Shown here in pieces: positions 26,134-34,254 of a stretch of DNA of 64,000 nucleotides. The position numbers and the translations under genes are program-made. This DNA comes from DASQPE01 sp964519805 (GTDB taxonomy: Bacteria; Gemmatimonadota; Gemmatimonadetes; Gemmatimonadales; GWC2-71-9), in contig CAZFKN010000001.1 of the NCBI GenBank assembly GCA_964519805.1, positions 22,772 to 86,771 on the forward strand, in the 5' to 3' direction. The notes below the pieces were generated by a model that ran no database searches, had not been told where the DNA came from, and saw only the letters and a list, made by a program, of their open reading frames with translations. How positions within the stretch are numbered: the stretch's first letter is position 1; every line of letters begins with the position of its first letter.

Positions 26134-27519
26134 ATGCCGACTTCCCGCCTGCTCGACCGACTCGGGCTCCATCGACCCGAGCTCCGCGCCTGGGCCATGT
26201 ACGACTGGGGCATCTCTGCAACCCAGGTCGGCATCGTCACCGCCATTTTCCCCATCTACTTCGTGAAGGTGGCCGGGGCAGGTCTCTCCGAGAGCCAGGC
26301 GACCGGGCGCCTGGCGATCGCCAATACGGTGGCCCTCAGTGTTGTGGCCCTCCTTTCTCCCATCCTGGGCGCTGTAGCGGACTACGCGGCGGCGAAGAAG
26401 CGCTTCCTCGCTGGATTCATGGCGCTGGGCATCGCCGCGATCGGGTCGATGTTCTTCATCCACCACGGCGACCTTGTGCTGGCGTCGGTCCTCTTTACGC
26501 TCGCGCTCGTGGGTGCCACCGGCAGCTTCGTATTCTACGAGGCGCTGCTCCCGCACATCGCATCGCGCGAGGAGGTCGATCGGGTCTCGACCGCGGGATA
26601 TGCCTTGGGCTACGTCGGCGGCGGGTGCTTGCTTGCGCTCAATCTCGCGTGGATACAGCGACCCGCCTGGTTCGGCCTGCCCAGTGGGGCCGGGCTGACC
26701 GAGGCCGAGGCCACGCTGCCGGTACGGCTCGCGTTCCTCTCGATCGCCGCGTGGTGGGCCCTGTTCTCGATTCCGCTGTTCCGACGGATCCCCGAGCCGG
26801 CCCGGCGGCTCGAGAGCGACGAGCGCCAGGGCGAGAACCCGGTGCGGGTGGCGTTCGTGCGGCTCTGGGAGACGTTCCGCGAGCTGCGGAACTTCCGCCA
26901 GGCGTCGATCTTCCTGCTGGCGTTCCTCGTGTACAACGACGGCATCCAGACGATCATCAAGATGGCCACGGCATACGGCACCGAGCTCGGCATCGGGCAG
27001 GGCCCGCTCATCACGGCTATCCTCATGGTGCAGTTCGTCGGGATCCCCTTCTCGTTCCTGTTCGGCATGCTGGCCGGCCGGATCGGCGCGAAGCCGGCGG
27101 TGTTCCTCGGCCTCGTGGTCTACACCGTCATCAGTGTGCTCGGCTATTTCATGCGCACGGCGACGCACTTCTTCATCCTCGCCCTGCTCGTCGGGCTCGT
27201 GCAGGGGGGCACTCAGGCTCTCAGCCGATCGCTGTTCGCGGCGATGACGCCGCCCCACAAGTCGGGCGAGTTCTTCGGGTTCTTCAGTGTCTTCGAGAAG
27301 TTCGCCGGCATTTTCGGCCCGCTGTTGTTCTACGTCGCGATCCAGCTCACCGGGTCGAGCCGGGTCGCGATTCTGTCGGTGATCGCGTTCTTCGCCGTGG
27401 GCGCCATGCTCCTAAGTCTGGTGGACGTGGCGGCCGGCGTGCGCGCCGCGCAGCAGGCGGAGCGAAGCGTGCGGCCGGTGGGTGAGGAGCCACTTGCCCG
27501 CGCCCTGAGGGCGCCCTAG
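26134..27519 (+). CDS. MFS transporter, UMF1/Atg22-like
   Basis: Major facilitator transporter of 461 aa with about 12 helices. The subgroup signature is the N-terminal LRAWAMYDWGISATQVGIVTAIFPIYF. LSPILGAVADYAAAKKRFL is the A-loop, and YEALLPHIASREEVDRVSTAGYALGYVGGG and LVQGGTQALSRSLFAAMTPP are further landmarks. Bacterial members are untested; the yeast homologue Atg22 exports amino acids from the vacuole. ATG 26134 is chosen because 182 bp of non-coding-looking sequence precedes it. The promoter of the lysine operon lies at the end of this gene. Confidence 0.9.
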   Translation: MPTSRLLDRLGLHRPELRAWAMYDWGISATQVGIVTAIFPIYFVKVAGAGLSESQATGRLAIANTVALSVVALLSPILGAVADYAAAKKRFLAGFMALGIAAIGSMFFIHHGDLVLASVLFTLALVGATGSFVFYEALLPHIASREEVDRVSTAGYALGYVGGGCLLALNLAWIQRPAWFGLPSGAGLTEAEATLPVRLAFLSIAAWWALFSIPLFRRIPEPARRLESDERQGENPVRVAFVRLWETFRELRNFRQASIFLLAFLVYNDGIQTIIKMATAYGTELGIGQGPLITAILMVQFVGIPFSFLFGMLAGRIGAKPAVFLGLVVYTVISVLGYFMRTATHFFILALLVGLVQGGTQALSRSLFAAMTPPHKSGEFFGFFSVFEKFAGIFGPLLFYVAIQLTGSSRVAILSVIAFFAVGAMLLSLVDVAAGVRAAQQAERSVRPVGEEPLARALRAP

Positions 27520-27522
27520 CTT
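27494..27522 (+). promoter_or_regulatory. Probable promoter of the lysine/DAP operon
   Basis: TTGCCC (27494-27499) and TAGCTT (27517-27522) are spaced by 17 bases. The -10 box and spacing are identical to the promoter in front of the Mn riboswitch. The expected start near 27529 gives a leader of about 200 nt before the first ATG. Confidence 0.5.
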
Positions 27523-27528
27523 ACGCGA

Positions 27529-27729
27529 CCGTATGCCCCGCGCGACCCTGAACTCGAGCTGTCCGACGACCATGCGCCGGACCCCGCGCCGCACCGCGAT
27601 GAACGGCGGGCGGACGGGGCTCAAGCGTGTGCGCGGACACTGGAGCACGCGCGGGCCGGCGTAGAAGGTCATGGGTCAAACCCGTACCGGAAGCCCCGCC
27701 GCGCGACAGCTCGGCGGGGTTGTTTGCTC
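27529..27729 (+). ncRNA. Unassigned structured leader of the lysine operon
   Basis: About 200 nt between the probable start site and the M20 peptidase ATG. It contains several local inverted repeats: CCGG at 27654 and again just before the terminator, and GGGTCAAACCC with flanking pairs at about 27670-27685. It ends in a terminator-like hairpin. It matches no riboswitch consensus that I could recognise (lysine, SAM, T-box, glycine and c-di-GMP were considered). A 43-codon basic frame (27533-27664) is present but not persuasive. Position and architecture suggest cis-regulation of lysine synthesis. Confidence 0.45.
27692..27725 (+). terminator. Terminator-like hairpin just before the lysine operon
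   Basis: Stem CCCCGCCG (27694-27701) with CGGCGGGG (27712-27719), 10-nt loop, then TTGTTT. It ends five bases before ATG 27730. The only purine-rich ribosome-binding candidate (GGCGGGG) is the 3' arm of the hairpin, so folding could block both transcription and translation. Confidence 0.6.
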
Positions 27730-28731
27730 ATGGATCCGATCGAGCTGACCCGCGAGCTGGTGTCGCGGGAGTCCCCCACCTTCGCGGAAGGGCCGGCCAC
27801 CGGCTTCATGGCCGACTTGCTGGAGCACGCCGGGTGGACCGTGACCCGCCAGCCGGTGACACCGGGCCGGGAGAATCTGTACGCGTACCGGGAGCCGCCG
27901 GCGGTCGTCTACTCGACGCACCTGGATTGCGTGCCGCCGTACATCCCGTTCCGGGAGGACGCCGAATGGCTGTACGGACGCGGGACGTGCGACGCAAAGG
28001 GGCTGGCGGCAGCGATGGTCTCGGCCGCCGACCAGCTGGCCGAGCGGGGGGAGCGGCGGGTCGGGCTCCTGTTCGTGGTCGGCGAGGAGAACGGCTCCGA
28101 CGGTGCGCTCGCCGCGGCCGTGCTCGAGCCCAAGGGCCGGTTCCTCATCAACGGCGAGCCGACCGAGAATCGGCTCTCCATCGGCCAGAAGGGATCGCTC
28201 CGGATCGACCTCGACGCAGAGGGACTCGCCGCACACTCGGCTTACCCCGAGGAAGGGTTCTCCGCGATCGCCGCGCTGCTCGACACGGTCGAGCGGATCC
28301 GCGGGCTTCCCCTGCCGAGCGACCCCTTGCTCGGACCCTCCACGGTCAACATCGGTACCATCCAGGGAGGCGTCGCGCCGAACGTCATCGCACCAAGTGC
28401 GAAGGCGCAGGTGCACTTCCGGACCGTCGGCCCGACCGCGCAGCTCCGGCAGGCGGTGGAGGCGGCACTGGCCCCGGGCGTCATCATCACGGCGGAGGTG
28501 GAGCTTCCGGCCTACAAGAGCGCCGCCCCGACGGGCTGGGACACGACGTTCGTGGCCTTTGCGAGCGATCTCCCTTTGCTGAGCGCGTGGGGTCGCGGCT
28601 ATCAACTCGGTCCCGGCTCCATCCGCGTGGCGCACACGACTGGGGAACGGATCCGGAAGGCCGACCTGCTGCGAGGTGTCGAGCTTTACGTGAAGCTGGC
28701 CAGCGACCTGCTCGCTGAGGAGGCGCCATGA
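27730..28731 (+). CDS. M20 family metallopeptidase, candidate DapE
   Basis: Zinc-dependent M20 amidohydrolase of 333 aa. Metal and catalytic residues are visible: H64 in YSTHLDCVPP, D88 in GRGTCDAKG, E119/E120 in VVGEENGSDGA. A dimerisation-domain histidine is in GLAAHSAYPEEGF. Relatives include DapE, ArgE and LysK. Because it heads an operon with dapD, which makes an N-succinylated intermediate, N-succinyl-diaminopimelate desuccinylase activity is the best inference. No LysW carrier gene is present. The stop overlaps the asd ATG by four bases. Confidence 0.85.
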   Translation: MDPIELTRELVSRESPTFAEGPATGFMADLLEHAGWTVTRQPVTPGRENLYAYREPPAVVYSTHLDCVPPYIPFREDAEWLYGRGTCDAKGLAAAMVSAADQLAERGERRVGLLFVVGEENGSDGALAAAVLEPKGRFLINGEPTENRLSIGQKGSLRIDLDAEGLAAHSAYPEEGFSAIAALLDTVERIRGLPLPSDPLLGPSTVNIGTIQGGVAPNVIAPSAKAQVHFRTVGPTAQLRQAVEAALAPGVIITAEVELPAYKSAAPTGWDTTFVAFASDLPLLSAWGRGYQLGPGSIRVAHTTGERIRKADLLRGVELYVKLASDLLAEEAP

Positions 28732-29780
28732 AGGCGAAAGTGCCCGTCGCCGTGCTGGGGGCCACCGGCACGGTGGGGCAGAAGTTCGTCCGGCTCCTGG
28801 CCGACCATCCCTGGTTCGAGATCACCGCGCTGGCGGCCTCGGACCAGAGCGCCGGTCGGCCGTACGGTGAGGCCGTTCGCTGGCGCGAGACGACGGCGCT
28901 GCCCGAGCGGCTCGCGGCGATGACGGTCGCCCGCTCGGTCCCGGCACTCCCCGCGCGGATCGCCTTTTCCGCGCTCGATGCCGATGCCGCCCAGCCCATC
29001 GAGCAAGCGTTCGCGAAATGCGGCCTGTGGGTGGTGACGAACACGCGGGTTCACCGCATGGATCCCGACGTGCCGCTCATGATCCCCGAGATCAACGCCG
29101 GCCATCTCGAGCTGGCCGAACGCCAGCGGGCCGCCCGCGGCTGGCCCGGCGCGATCCTGGCCAATCCCAACTGCTCGACCGCGGGGCTGGTGCTGGCTCT
29201 CGCCCCGCTGCAACGGGCGTTCGGGCTCGAAAAGGTGTTCGTGACCACCATGCAGTCGGTCTCGGGCGCAGGCTATCCGGGGGTCCCGTCGCTGGACATC
29301 CTGGGCAACGTGGTGCCGCTCATCGGCGGCGAAGAGGAAAAGATGGAGCGGGAGACCCGCAAGATCCTCGGCGCCCTGGCGGACGGTATGGTCGAGCCCG
29401 CCCGCATCACTGTGAGCGCGCAGTGCAACCGCGTGGCCACCGTTGAAGGCCACATGGAGGCCGTCTCCGTGGGTCTCGGCCGGCGGGCCACGCCGGACGA
29501 GGCCATCGCTGCGCTGCGGGGGTTCCGGGGACCGAAGTCGGTTCAGGGTCTCCCCTCGTCGCCGACGTCGCCGGTTGAGGTGGATGCGCGGCCCGACCGG
29601 CCCCAGCCCCGGCTCGATCTCGAGCGCGGTCGGGGCATGACGGTGACGGTGGGCCGGGTCCGCCCGTGCCCTCTGCTCGATCTCCGGTTCGTGCTGCTGA
29701 GCCACAACACCATCCGCGGTGCCGCCGGCGCGGCGGTGCAGATCGCCGAGCTGCTCGTGGCCGAGGGCCGGGTGAGCTGA
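28728..29780 (+). CDS. asd: Aspartate-semialdehyde dehydrogenase
   Basis: Reduces aspartyl phosphate to aspartate semialdehyde with NADPH, the branch-point step for lysine, threonine and methionine. Length 350 aa. The nucleotide-binding motif VLGATGTVGQKF is at 9-20. The catalytic cysteine is C149 in ILANPNCSTAG, and QSVSGAGYPGVPSLD and CNRVATVEGHMEAV follow. The sequence is of the archaeal/fungal-like type rather than the E. coli type. lysC begins three bases after the stop. Confidence 0.95.
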   Translation: MKAKVPVAVLGATGTVGQKFVRLLADHPWFEITALAASDQSAGRPYGEAVRWRETTALPERLAAMTVARSVPALPARIAFSALDADAAQPIEQAFAKCGLWVVTNTRVHRMDPDVPLMIPEINAGHLELAERQRAARGWPGAILANPNCSTAGLVLALAPLQRAFGLEKVFVTTMQSVSGAGYPGVPSLDILGNVVPLIGGEEEKMERETRKILGALADGMVEPARITVSAQCNRVATVEGHMEAVSVGLGRRATPDEAIAALRGFRGPKSVQGLPSSPTSPVEVDARPDRPQPRLDLERGRGMTVTVGRVRPCPLLDLRFVLLSHNTIRGAAGAAVQIAELLVAEGRVS

Positions 29781-29783
29781 CCG

Positions 29784-31133
29784 ATGATCGTCTGCAAGTT
29801 TGGCGGTACATCGATCCAGGACACGCAGGCCATCAGTCGGCTCATCGGCATCATCGGCGAGCGCACGGCCGACCAGCCGCTCGTGGTCGTCTCGGCGCTC
29901 GCGGGCGTGACCGATGCGCTTCTGGGCCTCGCACGGCTGGCGGAAATGGGTGGGTCCGGGTTCCGCGACCGCCTGGCGGAGATCATCGCCCGGCATGAGG
30001 CCATCGCGCATGAGCTGGCGGGGGCCGACGCGGCAATCGACGCCGTCCGCGCGGAGGCGGAAGCGCTTGCGCGGGAGCTGGAGCCGCTCGCGGGCCGACG
30101 GGCCACCGTCCGGGAGGTAGACGCGATCCTCGGACGGGGCGAGCTCTGGAGCTCGCGCGTGATCGCGGCCGCGCTCACCGGCGCGGGCGTCCCCGCCGAA
30201 TGGGTCGACATCCGCTCCATCATGGTCACCGACGACCGCTTCGGCCGGGCCACGCCGTACGCCCAGGTGCTGAGCGTCCGTGCCCGCGAGCGACTGGCGC
30301 CCGTGCTCGAGGCGTCGGTTGTCCCGGTGACGCAGGGATTCATCGGCGCCACCGCTACTGGCGTCCCCACCACCCTCGGTCGTGGCGGCTCCGACTTCAG
30401 TGCCTCGCTCCTCGGCGCGGCGCTCCGGGCCAAGCGCGTGGAGATCTGGACCGACGTGGACGGCCTCATGACCGCCGACCCGCGGGTGGTCCCGTTTGCC
30501 CGGACGCTGGAGGTCGCGAGCTACGAGGAGGCCGCGGAGCTGGCGACGTTCGGCGCGAAGGTGCTCCATCCGGCGACCGCGGTGCCGCTCGTGCACGAGG
30601 GCATCCCGATCGTCGTGCTCAACTCGCGTCACCCCGAGCGTCGGGGAACGGTCATCGAGCCCAGCGCGGAGCTGACCCGCCTGGGCGATTCGCCGATCCG
30701 CTCGATCTCGTGGAAAAAGGGTATCACGGTGATCAACATCCGGGCGCCACGGATGCTGGGCGCCTACGGGTTCCTGCGACAGCTGTTCGAGATATTCGAG
30801 CGCCATGAAGTCGTGGTGGACGTCCTCGCGAGCAGTGAGGTGAGCGTCTCCCTCACGATCGAGGACCCCCGCCATCTGGCGCTGGTGCGCCGGGAGCTGG
30901 ACGATCTCGGCGAGGTGTGGGTGGACCACGGGCGAGCGATCATCGCGGTCGTCGGCATCGGCCTCAAGACCACACCTGGCCTGGTTGCGCGGGTCTTCGG
31001 CGCCGTGGGCGAGGCCTGTGTCGAGGTCATCTCGCAGGGAGCGTCGGCCATCAACATGACCTTCACCGTGAAGGAAGAGGACGGTCCCGTGGTGGTGCAG
31101 CGCCTGCATGCGGAGTTCTTCGGAACCTGCTGA
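29784..31133 (+). CDS. lysC: Aspartate kinase
   Basis: Phosphorylates aspartate, the first step of the aspartate family pathway. Length 449 aa. KFGGTS at residues 5-10 begins the kinase domain; TTLGRGGSDFSASLLGAAL and VEIWTDVDGLMTADPRV are further kinase motifs. Two ACT domains from about residue 310 onward (ITVINIRAPRMLGAYGFL... SEVSVSLTI and VVGIGLKTTPGLVARVFG... QGASAINMTF) imply feedback control by an end product such as lysine. It is monofunctional, with no homoserine dehydrogenase part. Confidence 0.96.
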   Translation: MIVCKFGGTSIQDTQAISRLIGIIGERTADQPLVVVSALAGVTDALLGLARLAEMGGSGFRDRLAEIIARHEAIAHELAGADAAIDAVRAEAEALARELEPLAGRRATVREVDAILGRGELWSSRVIAAALTGAGVPAEWVDIRSIMVTDDRFGRATPYAQVLSVRARERLAPVLEASVVPVTQGFIGATATGVPTTLGRGGSDFSASLLGAALRAKRVEIWTDVDGLMTADPRVVPFARTLEVASYEEAAELATFGAKVLHPATAVPLVHEGIPIVVLNSRHPERRGTVIEPSAELTRLGDSPIRSISWKKGITVINIRAPRMLGAYGFLRQLFEIFERHEVVVDVLASSEVSVSLTIEDPRHLALVRRELDDLGEVWVDHGRAIIAVVGIGLKTTPGLVARVFGAVGEACVEVISQGASAINMTFTVKEEDGPVVVQRLHAEFFGTC

Positions 31134-31184
31134 TCTCGCCATTGCGGACTGCCGACGCGGTGAAAAACTGTTATCGTGCACGGC

Positions 31185-31883
31185 ATGCGACTCGCGCTCG
31201 TGGGCTACGGACGCATGGGACGGACGATCGCGGCGCTGGCCGCGGCGCGTGGGCACGAGATTGCGCTCGTCGTGGATGAAGCCGACAACCCGGCCGGAGC
31301 AGCGCTGGTGCCCGGGCGGCTCCGCGGCATCGAGGCGGCACTGGAGTTCACCACACCGGCCTCCGCCCCAACCAATCTCATACGCCTCGCCGAGGCCGGT
31401 GTGCCTACGGTGTGCGGGACCACCGGATGGGACGGCGATCTTCCGCGAGTCGCGAGCGTGATTCGCGAGCGGAGGGGGGCGCTGGTGCACGCCACGAACT
31501 TTTCGGTCGGCGTGCACCTGTTTCTTCGAACCGCGCGGGAGCTGGCGCGTCGGTTCACACCCCACCGGGAGTTCGATGGCTTCATCGTCGAGGAGCACCA
31601 CCAGACGAAGCTCGACGCCCCCTCGGGCACGGCGCTCACGCTCCAGGCCGCCGTCGCCCGGACAGACCCCTCTCGGCGCTTCCCGATCACGTCGGTTCGG
31701 GGCGGCTCGATCCCCGGCAACCACACGCTGACCTACGACGGACCCCACGAGAGTGTGACCCTCGCGCATGTCGCGCGGTCACGCGACGGGTTCGCCGCCG
31801 GCGCCCTCCTCGCCGCGGAGTGGCTGCCCGGGCGCAGCGGGGTCTTTACGTTCGACGACGTGCTGTTCGGAGACGATCGATGA
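31185..31883 (+). CDS. dapB: 4-hydroxy-tetrahydrodipicolinate reductase
   Basis: NAD(P)H-dependent reductase of the DAP pathway, 232 aa, slightly short for the family. LALVGYGRMGRTIAALA is the nucleotide-binding site, VCGTTGWDGDLP is the second Rossmann segment, and the substrate motif EEHHQTKLDAPSGTAL is complete. ATG 31185 is preferred over GTG 31176. The stop overlaps the dapA ATG by four bases. Confidence 0.95.
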   Translation: MRLALVGYGRMGRTIAALAAARGHEIALVVDEADNPAGAALVPGRLRGIEAALEFTTPASAPTNLIRLAEAGVPTVCGTTGWDGDLPRVASVIRERRGALVHATNFSVGVHLFLRTARELARRFTPHREFDGFIVEEHHQTKLDAPSGTALTLQAAVARTDPSRRFPITSVRGGSIPGNHTLTYDGPHESVTLAHVARSRDGFAAGALLAAEWLPGRSGVFTFDDVLFGDDR

Positions 31884-32767
31884 CCCGGCTTCAGGGCTGT
31901 GGCACCGCGCTCGTGACGCCGTTCACCCCGTCAGGCGAAGTAGACCACAAGGCGCTCGAGGCGCTCGCCACTTGGCAGGTAGCCGAAGGGATCGACTTCC
32001 TCGTGCCGTGCGGCTCGACCGGTGAAGCCCAGACGCTGGACGAGGCGGAGCGCGTGCGCGTGGTGGAGACGGTGGTCCACGTGGCGGCGGGCCGCGTGCC
32101 GGTCATGGCCGGCGCCACGAGCAACGACACCCGCCGGGCGGTCGAGGAGACTCGACGCATGTGCGGTGTGGGGGCGGATTGGATCCTGAGCGCCACGCCC
32201 TACTACAACAAGCCGACGCAGGAAGGACTCTACCGCCACTTCATGGCGGTGCTCGACGCCTCGACCCGGCCAGTCTGCCTGTACAACGTCCCCGGGCGCA
32301 CCGCGGTGAATCTCAAACCGGACACCGCGCTTCGACTCGCCGACCACCCCAATTGCCTCGCCATCAAGGAAGCGAGCGGCGACCTGCGTCAGGCCGTGGA
32401 CCTGATCCGCGGCCGGCCGGACCGTTTCGCCGTGTACTCCGGCGAAGACTGGCTGGCCCTTGGCATCATCGCCTCAGGCGGCGACGGGCTCATCTCGGTG
32501 GTCTCGAACGAAGTCCCGGCCGCGGCCACGATGCTCGTGCACCTGGCGCTCTCAGGCGAGCTGGCGAACGCCCGAAACTGCCTCCATCGGCTGCTCCCGC
32601 TCATCGATGCCAACTTCGTGGAGACCAATCCGGCGCCCGTGAAGGCGGCGTTGGCGCTCATGGGACGGATCACCGGGACGCTCCGGCTTCCGCTGGTTCC
32701 GGTGGCAGACGCGACCCGCGAGCTGCTACGCACCGGTCTCAGGAGCGCGGGGGTCTCGAATGTCTGA
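31880..32767 (+). CDS. dapA: 4-hydroxy-tetrahydrodipicolinate synthase
   Basis: Condenses pyruvate with aspartate semialdehyde through a Schiff base. Length 295 aa. Key parts are ALVTPFTPSGEVD near the N-terminus, PCGSTGEAQTL, ATPYYNKPTQEGLYRHF, Y135 in LYNVPGRT and the Schiff-base lysine K163 in CLAIKEASGD. SGEDWLALGIIASGGDGLISV and ETNPAPVKAAL follow. The 3' end overlaps dapD by eight bases. Confidence 0.96.
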   Translation: MTRLQGCGTALVTPFTPSGEVDHKALEALATWQVAEGIDFLVPCGSTGEAQTLDEAERVRVVETVVHVAAGRVPVMAGATSNDTRRAVEETRRMCGVGADWILSATPYYNKPTQEGLYRHFMAVLDASTRPVCLYNVPGRTAVNLKPDTALRLADHPNCLAIKEASGDLRQAVDLIRGRPDRFAVYSGEDWLALGIIASGGDGLISVVSNEVPAAATMLVHLALSGELANARNCLHRLLPLIDANFVETNPAPVKAALALMGRITGTLRLPLVPVADATRELLRTGLRSAGVSNV

Positions 32768-33641
32768 GCCACCGTCCGGTTTGGCCGCTGCCCAGCCACC
32801 CGACTTTCTGGGGCTCCGCGCGGAAGTCGAGCGCTACGCCGGCGGCGTTCCACCCGGGGAAGAGGAGCGGGCGCTCGAGGCGTTCCGCGCCCTCAAGACC
32901 CGCCTCAATTGTGGTGAAGTGCGCGCGGCCAGTCGCGGACCGGACGGCGTCTGGCGTGCGAATGCATGGGTCAAGAGCGGGATTCTGCTCGGGTTCCGGA
33001 TCGGCAAGCTCGCACCCGCGGCGACGGGCGGGCCGTTCCCCTTCCTCGACAAGGACACGCTGCCGCTCCGCGAGTTGGCGCTCGCCGACAACGTGCGCCT
33101 CGTGCCCGGAGGGTCCGCGATTCGCGACGGCTGCTTCGTGGGCCGCGGCGTGATCTGCATGCCACCCATGTACATCAACATCGGCGCCTACGTGGACGAC
33201 GGCACCCTCGTGGACAGTCACGCGCTGGTCGGCAGCTGCGCCCAGATTGGGAAGCGGGTTCACCTTTCGGCCGCCGCGCAGGTCGGGGGCGTGCTGGAGC
33301 CTGCCGGTGCACTGCCGGTCATCATCGAGGACGAGGTGCTGGTGGGCGGCAACTGCGGCGTGTACGAGGGGACCGTGGTCCGGGAGCGCGCGGTGCTCGC
33401 CCCCGGCGTTCTGCTCACGGGTGGCACGCCGGTGCTGGACCTCGTGCACGATCGGACGTACCGCCGGGAGGGCGACCGACCGCTCGAGATCCCGGCGGGC
33501 GCCGTCGTGGTCCCCGGTACGCGGCCCGTCACCGGCGGGGCAGGCAAGGCGCGCGGCGTGGGCCTCTACTCGCCGGTCATAGTGAAATACCGGGATGAGA
33601 AGACGGATACCGCGGTGCGGCTGGAAGACCTGCTTCGGTGA
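32760..33641 (+). CDS. dapD: Tetrahydrodipicolinate N-succinyltransferase
   Basis: Transfers succinyl from succinyl-CoA to the DAP precursor. Length 293 aa, with an N-terminal helical domain and a left-handed beta-helix of hexapeptide repeats (IRDGCFVGRGVICMPPMYINIGAYVDDGTLVDSHALVGSCAQIGKRVHLSA in pieces of six). VLEPAGALPVIIEDEVLVGGNCGVYEGTVV is the family's extended loop region. DapD implies the succinylase branch, which requires a DapE; the M20 gene at the operon head is the candidate. It is the last gene before repeat copy 3. Confidence 0.95.
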   Translation: MSEPPSGLAAAQPPDFLGLRAEVERYAGGVPPGEEERALEAFRALKTRLNCGEVRAASRGPDGVWRANAWVKSGILLGFRIGKLAPAATGGPFPFLDKDTLPLRELALADNVRLVPGGSAIRDGCFVGRGVICMPPMYINIGAYVDDGTLVDSHALVGSCAQIGKRVHLSAAAQVGGVLEPAGALPVIIEDEVLVGGNCGVYEGTVVRERAVLAPGVLLTGGTPVLDLVHDRTYRREGDRPLEIPAGAVVVPGTRPVTGGAGKARGVGLYSPVIVKYRDEKTDTAVRLEDLLR

Positions 33642-33651
33642 GAGGAAGGCA

Positions 33652-33690
33652 GTGAACGGTAAATAGTAGAGTTCACCGTTTACTGTTCAC
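33652..33690. repeat. Heptad inverted-repeat element, copy 3 (short)
   Basis: Left GTGAACG-GTAAATA-GT (33652-33667), right GTTCAC-CGTTTAC-TGTTCAC (33671-33690), almost no loop. It lies between dapD (stop 33641) and yjbQ, and the right arm ends 7 nt before the yjbQ ATG. No Shine-Dalgarno is visible in those 7 nt. Confidence 0.88.
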
Positions 33691-33697
33691 GCAATTC

Positions 33698-34120
33698 ATG
33701 GCTAACCACACCCACTACCTCTGGTTCGAGACCAAGCGGCGCCAGGAGATCCTCGATATCACGGATCAGGTGGCCGCGCAGGTGCAGACGAGCGACATCA
33801 GGGAAGGCTTCGTGCTCGTGAGCGCCATGCACATCACCGCCTCCGTCTTCGTGAACGATCACGAGTCCGGCCTCTGGCACGACATCCTGCATTGGCTCGA
33901 GCATACCGTGGCGCCCTGGGATCCCACCCGGTACCGGCACAACGAGACCGGCGAGGACAACGCGGCAGCTCACCTCCGAAGTCTCACGATCGGACACGAG
34001 GTCATTGTGCCGATCACCGAGGGCAAGCTGGACCTCGGTCCCTGGCAGCGGGTCTTCTACGGTGAATGGGACGGGCAGCGACGCAAGCGGGTGATCGTCA
34101 AGGTGCTCGGGGAGAAATGA
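33698..34120 (+). CDS. yjbQ: YjbQ/UPF0047 family protein
   Basis: Small protein of 140 aa of the YjbQ (UPF0047) family, annotated elsewhere as secondary thiamine-phosphate synthase because some members complement thiE mutants. The conserved metal-site residues are in AMHITASVFVNDHESGL, HWLEHT, AAAHLRSLTIGHEVIVPI and GKLDLGPWQRVFYGEWDG. The true cellular role is unsettled. It follows repeat copy 3 and is separated from the convergent ETF-QO gene by 134 bp. Confidence 0.9.
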   Translation: MANHTHYLWFETKRRQEILDITDQVAAQVQTSDIREGFVLVSAMHITASVFVNDHESGLWHDILHWLEHTVAPWDPTRYRHNETGEDNAAAHLRSLTIGHEVIVPITEGKLDLGPWQRVFYGEWDGQRRKRVIVKVLGEK

Positions 34121-34254
34121 CTACCCCGGGCATGCCTCAAACCCGTCTGGCCGCGCTCAGTCGTCGTGTCAACATCGCCCGCTGGTTCAACAGGTGCGTC
34201 GGCGGGCTCTAGCTCGACACCGGCGTGCTGCGGGCGCTCGGCGTCGGCTAGACG
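34121..34254. other. Short intergenic region with possible gene remnant
   Basis: The plus strand reads MPQTRLAALSRRVNIARWF and on to a TAG at about 34210, then LDTGVLRALGVG and another stop. RxVNxxRWF resembles the N-terminus of some glycosidases, so this may be a decayed fragment, but it is too short to assign. No terminator is obvious although the flanking genes converge. Confidence 0.25.

Noticed and set aside
27533..27664. 43-codon leader peptide before the lysine operon
   Set aside because: It has one lysine only, no Shine-Dalgarno, and arginine-rich composition expected from GC-rich structured RNA. It is not persuasive as an attenuation peptide.
27730..28731. LysK of a LysW-type lysine pathway
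   Set aside because: No LysW, LysX, LysY or LysZ genes are near, while dapA, dapB and dapD are, so the DAP route is favoured.
28686..31769. Very long (1027-codon) open frame on the minus strand
   Set aside because: It is antisense to asd, lysC and dapB, all certain genes, and its translation is His/Arg/Gly-rich low-quality sequence typical of shadow frames in high-GC DNA.
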